Source: an uncultured Blautia sp.
GTDB lineage: Bacteria > Bacillota > Clostridia > Lachnospirales > Lachnospiraceae
Length of the DNA stretch: 26,100 bases
Reading direction: 5' to 3'
Assembly: GCF_934371575.1 (NCBI RefSeq)
Contig: NZ_CAKRNY010000050.1
Coordinates: forward strand, 1-26,100
Shown: in pieces, positions 25,053 through 26,100 of the stretch
Layout: each line of letters opens with the position of its first letter
Position numbering within the stretch: position 1 is the first letter of the stretch
Made by a program: the position numbers and the translations under genes
Notes under the pieces: generated by a model
Database searches by the model: none
Seen by the model: the letters and a program-made list of their open reading frames with translations, nothing else
Told to the model about the DNA's origin: nothing

Positions 25053-25796
25053 CTATGACTGCAGAATTCCGGCAGCGCGAAGATTTGCCAGAAGTGTATT
25101 TAACTGTGTCACAGCATCCTCTGTACCGGTAGCATCTGCCACTGCCGCTGCCGGAGTTGGCGCTGGGCCGGTAGGACCAATAGGACCATCTGCTCCGACT
25201 GGGCCGGCTGGGCCGGTTGGGCCTGTCGCTCCAGTTGGGCCTGCTACTCCGGCGGGACCTGTCGCTCCGGTTGGGCCTACTGCTCCAGCTGGACCTGTCG
25301 CTCCGGTTGGGCCTACTGCTCCGGCAGGGCCCGTTGCTCCGGTTGGGCCTGTTGCTCCAGCGGTACCTGCTGCTCCGGCAGGGCCTGTCGCTCCGGTTGG
25401 GCCTGTTGCTCCGGTTGGGCCTACTGCTCCAGCGGGACCTGTCGCTCCGGTTGGGCCTGTTGCTCCGGTTGGGCCTACTGCTCCGGTTAGACCTGTTGCT
25501 CCGGCTGGACCTGGAACGCCTGGCATGCCCGGTTCTCCCTGCGGCCCCATTGGGCCTGCCGGGCCTACTGCTCCCTGACATCCTCTTGGACCCATAGGAC
25601 CAGTCACGCCGGGACATCCTCTTGGACCAACTGGTCCCATAGGACCGGTTACGCCACGAGGTCCTGTGGCTCCCTGTCCCGGACAACAGCAATCACAGCC
25701 GCAGCGATTATTGTTTCCAAAACAGGATGTACAGGTGATATCACTGGAATCTTCCTTTTCAGAAGAATTTTTCTGATTATGACGGTCAAAAAGCAT
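25053..25796 (-). CDS. collagen-like repeat protein, probable spore-surface glycoprotein
   Basis: A 247-residue protein with three parts: an N-terminus of about 40 residues ending in a cysteine cluster ([15 protein letters not shown]), about 57 uninterrupted Gly-X-Y triplets dominated by GPT, GAT, GPA and GAV, and a short C-terminal helix ([19 protein letters not shown]). Two triplets also contain cysteine (GCP, GCQ). Such proteins form collagen-type triple helices; BclA-type members coat spores and are O-glycosylated on threonine, abundant here. There is no signal peptide or LPxTG anchor, consistent with deposition from the mother cell. The start at 25796 is chosen over one 5 codons upstream because GGGGAG sits 7 bases before it. 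A glycosyltransferase gene lies just upstream. The spore role is inferred, not shown. Confidence 0.8.
   Translation of the reverse strand: MLFDRHNQKNSSEKEDSSDITCTSCFGNNNRCGCDCCCPGQGATGPRGVTGPMGPVGPRGCPGVTGPMGPRGCQGAVGPAGPMGPQGEPGMPGVPGPAGATGLTGAVGPTGATGPTGATGPAGAVGPTGATGPTGATGPAGAAGTAGATGPTGATGPAGAVGPTGATGPAGAVGPTGATGPAGVAGPTGATGPTGPAGPVGADGPIGPTGPAPTPAAAVADATGTEDAVTQLNTLLANLRAAGILQS
25161..25673 (-). repeat. Gly-X-Y coding repeat, 9- and 18-bp periods
   Basis: About 57 nine-base triplet units encode the collagen-like stretch. Between roughly 25190 and 25510 they are nearly identical combinations of CCGGTTGGGCCT and GTCGCTCC / ACTGCTCC type units on the plus strand, giving 18-bp and longer direct repeats that should be prone to slippage. 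Other frames stay open across the array and give false ORFs. Confidence 0.9.
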
Positions 25797-25831
25797 ACGC
25801 ATTCTCCCCATAACAGCTTAGATATTCACTA

Positions 25832-25861
25832 TCAATATATGAAATACTAACAATACAGGTG
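25832..25861 (-). promoter_or_regulatory. possible sporulation (sigma-K-like) promoter of the collagen-like gene
   Basis: On the minus strand CATATATTGA (25841-25832) resembles the sigma-K/sigma-E -10 CATAnnnTA, and TTCACC lies about 16-17 bases upstream with the AC expected of a sigma-K -35. No good TTGACA/TATAAT pair is seen. The match is short and suggestive only. Confidence 0.35.
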
Positions 25862-25872
25862 AATTTCTCCTG

Positions 25873-26100
25873 TCACTCCAAACCGAAAACATCCCTGAAA
25901 TACTTCTCATTTCGAACAACCGCCTGATGCAGAGGCTTTAATGCTCTTGCCTTTTTATGAAATTCAAACGCCTCCTTGTGCCTTCCTGCTTTATCCAGAC
26001 ATACACACATCTGTATGATGGGTATAAAATCATGACTGTCCGCAATATAAAAACCGCCATTTTTCTTTTTCCGGGGTGCAAGAAGAGCCTGCTGATACCA
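25873..26100 (-). CDS. TPR-tailed glycosyltransferase, 3' end only (partial)
   Basis: An open frame of 75 codons plus TGA runs in from the window edge on the minus strand; its start is outside. Motifs include WYQQALLAPRKKKNGGFYIA, DSHDFIPIIQMCVCLDKAG and AFEFHKKARALKP, then a final NEKYF. This pattern (a residue-spaced TPR-like helical pair with LQLCVCYDRLGD-type sequence) is what I know from the C-terminal part of family-2 glycosyltransferases of the SunS-like group in Clostridia, where the catalytic GT-A domain precedes it. It lies directly upstream of the collagen-like gene on the same strand, about 75 bases apart, which fits a role in glycosylating that protein. The catalytic part cannot be seen, so function is inferred. 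Confidence 0.6.
   Translation of the reverse strand, partial: WYQQALLAPRKKKNGGFYIADSHDFIPIIQMCVCLDKAGRHKEAFEFHKKARALKPLHQAVVRNEKYFRDVFGLE

Noticed and set aside
25000..25692. Alternative long frames on both strands across the collagen-like region
   Set aside because: The nine-base repeat keeps several frames open. Only the minus-strand frame gives Gly-X-Y triplets with a ribosome binding site and sensible ends.

Overview
The window looks like chromosomal DNA from a low-to-moderate GC, spore-forming member of the Clostridia, most likely Lachnospiraceae. The evidence is strong AGGAGG-type ribosome binding sites, sigma-A promoters of the TTGACA/TATAAT type with 17-bp spacers, an HPr kinase and ROK glucokinase pair, a UPF0371 (DUF1846) protein, and a collagen-like, spore-surface type protein next to a glycosyltransferase. 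The family assignment is inference from gene content; no marker here settles the genus.

Layout. 1-2.9 kb (minus): the 5' part of a tRNA-Ser(UGA), then a tight rnz-tsaD-ispD operon (tRNA 3' processing, t6A synthesis, MEP isoprenoid pathway). 2.9-8.4 kb (plus): two tandem, diverged copies of a very large YfhO-type membrane protein, each with its own promoter. 8.4-10.0 kb (minus): rimI-tsaB-tsaE. This is the rest of the usual tsaE-tsaB-rimI-tsaD neighbourhood, so the yfhO pair (with rnz) separates tsaD from its normal partners. 10.0-14.3 kb: a divergent promoter with overlapping -10 boxes, a cyclophilin (plus), yigZ (minus) and a class A penicillin-binding protein (plus). 14.3-20.5 kb (minus): glk, hprK, uvrC and ftsH. 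20.7-22.2 kb (plus): the UPF0371 protein. 22.2-24.7 kb (minus): an aroE-like dehydrogenase followed by an uncharacterised HipA-like kinase. 25.0-26.1 kb (minus): a collagen-like protein and, running off the window, the 3' end of a TPR-tailed glycosyltransferase.

How the genes fit together. TsaD, TsaB and TsaE make the t6A modification of ANN-decoding tRNAs (TsaC is not here), and RNase Z trims tRNA 3' ends beside a tRNA gene. HPr kinase and glucokinase form one transcription unit consistent with carbon catabolite control. The class A PBP, the YfhO pair and IspD all feed cell-envelope synthesis. The collagen-like protein and adjacent glycosyltransferase resemble the spore-surface glycoprotein arrangement known from BclA-type proteins.

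Most of the window is housekeeping. The parts that deserve a second look are the orphan HipA-like kinase with an unrecognised C-terminal domain behind an aroE that lacks the normal shikimate-binding motif, an inverted repeat that brackets the promoter of that operon, a FtsH with an expanded hexapeptide tail built from a 54-bp higher-order repeat, the yfhO tandem insertion with its palindromic overlap with rimI, and the collagen/glycosyltransferase pair.
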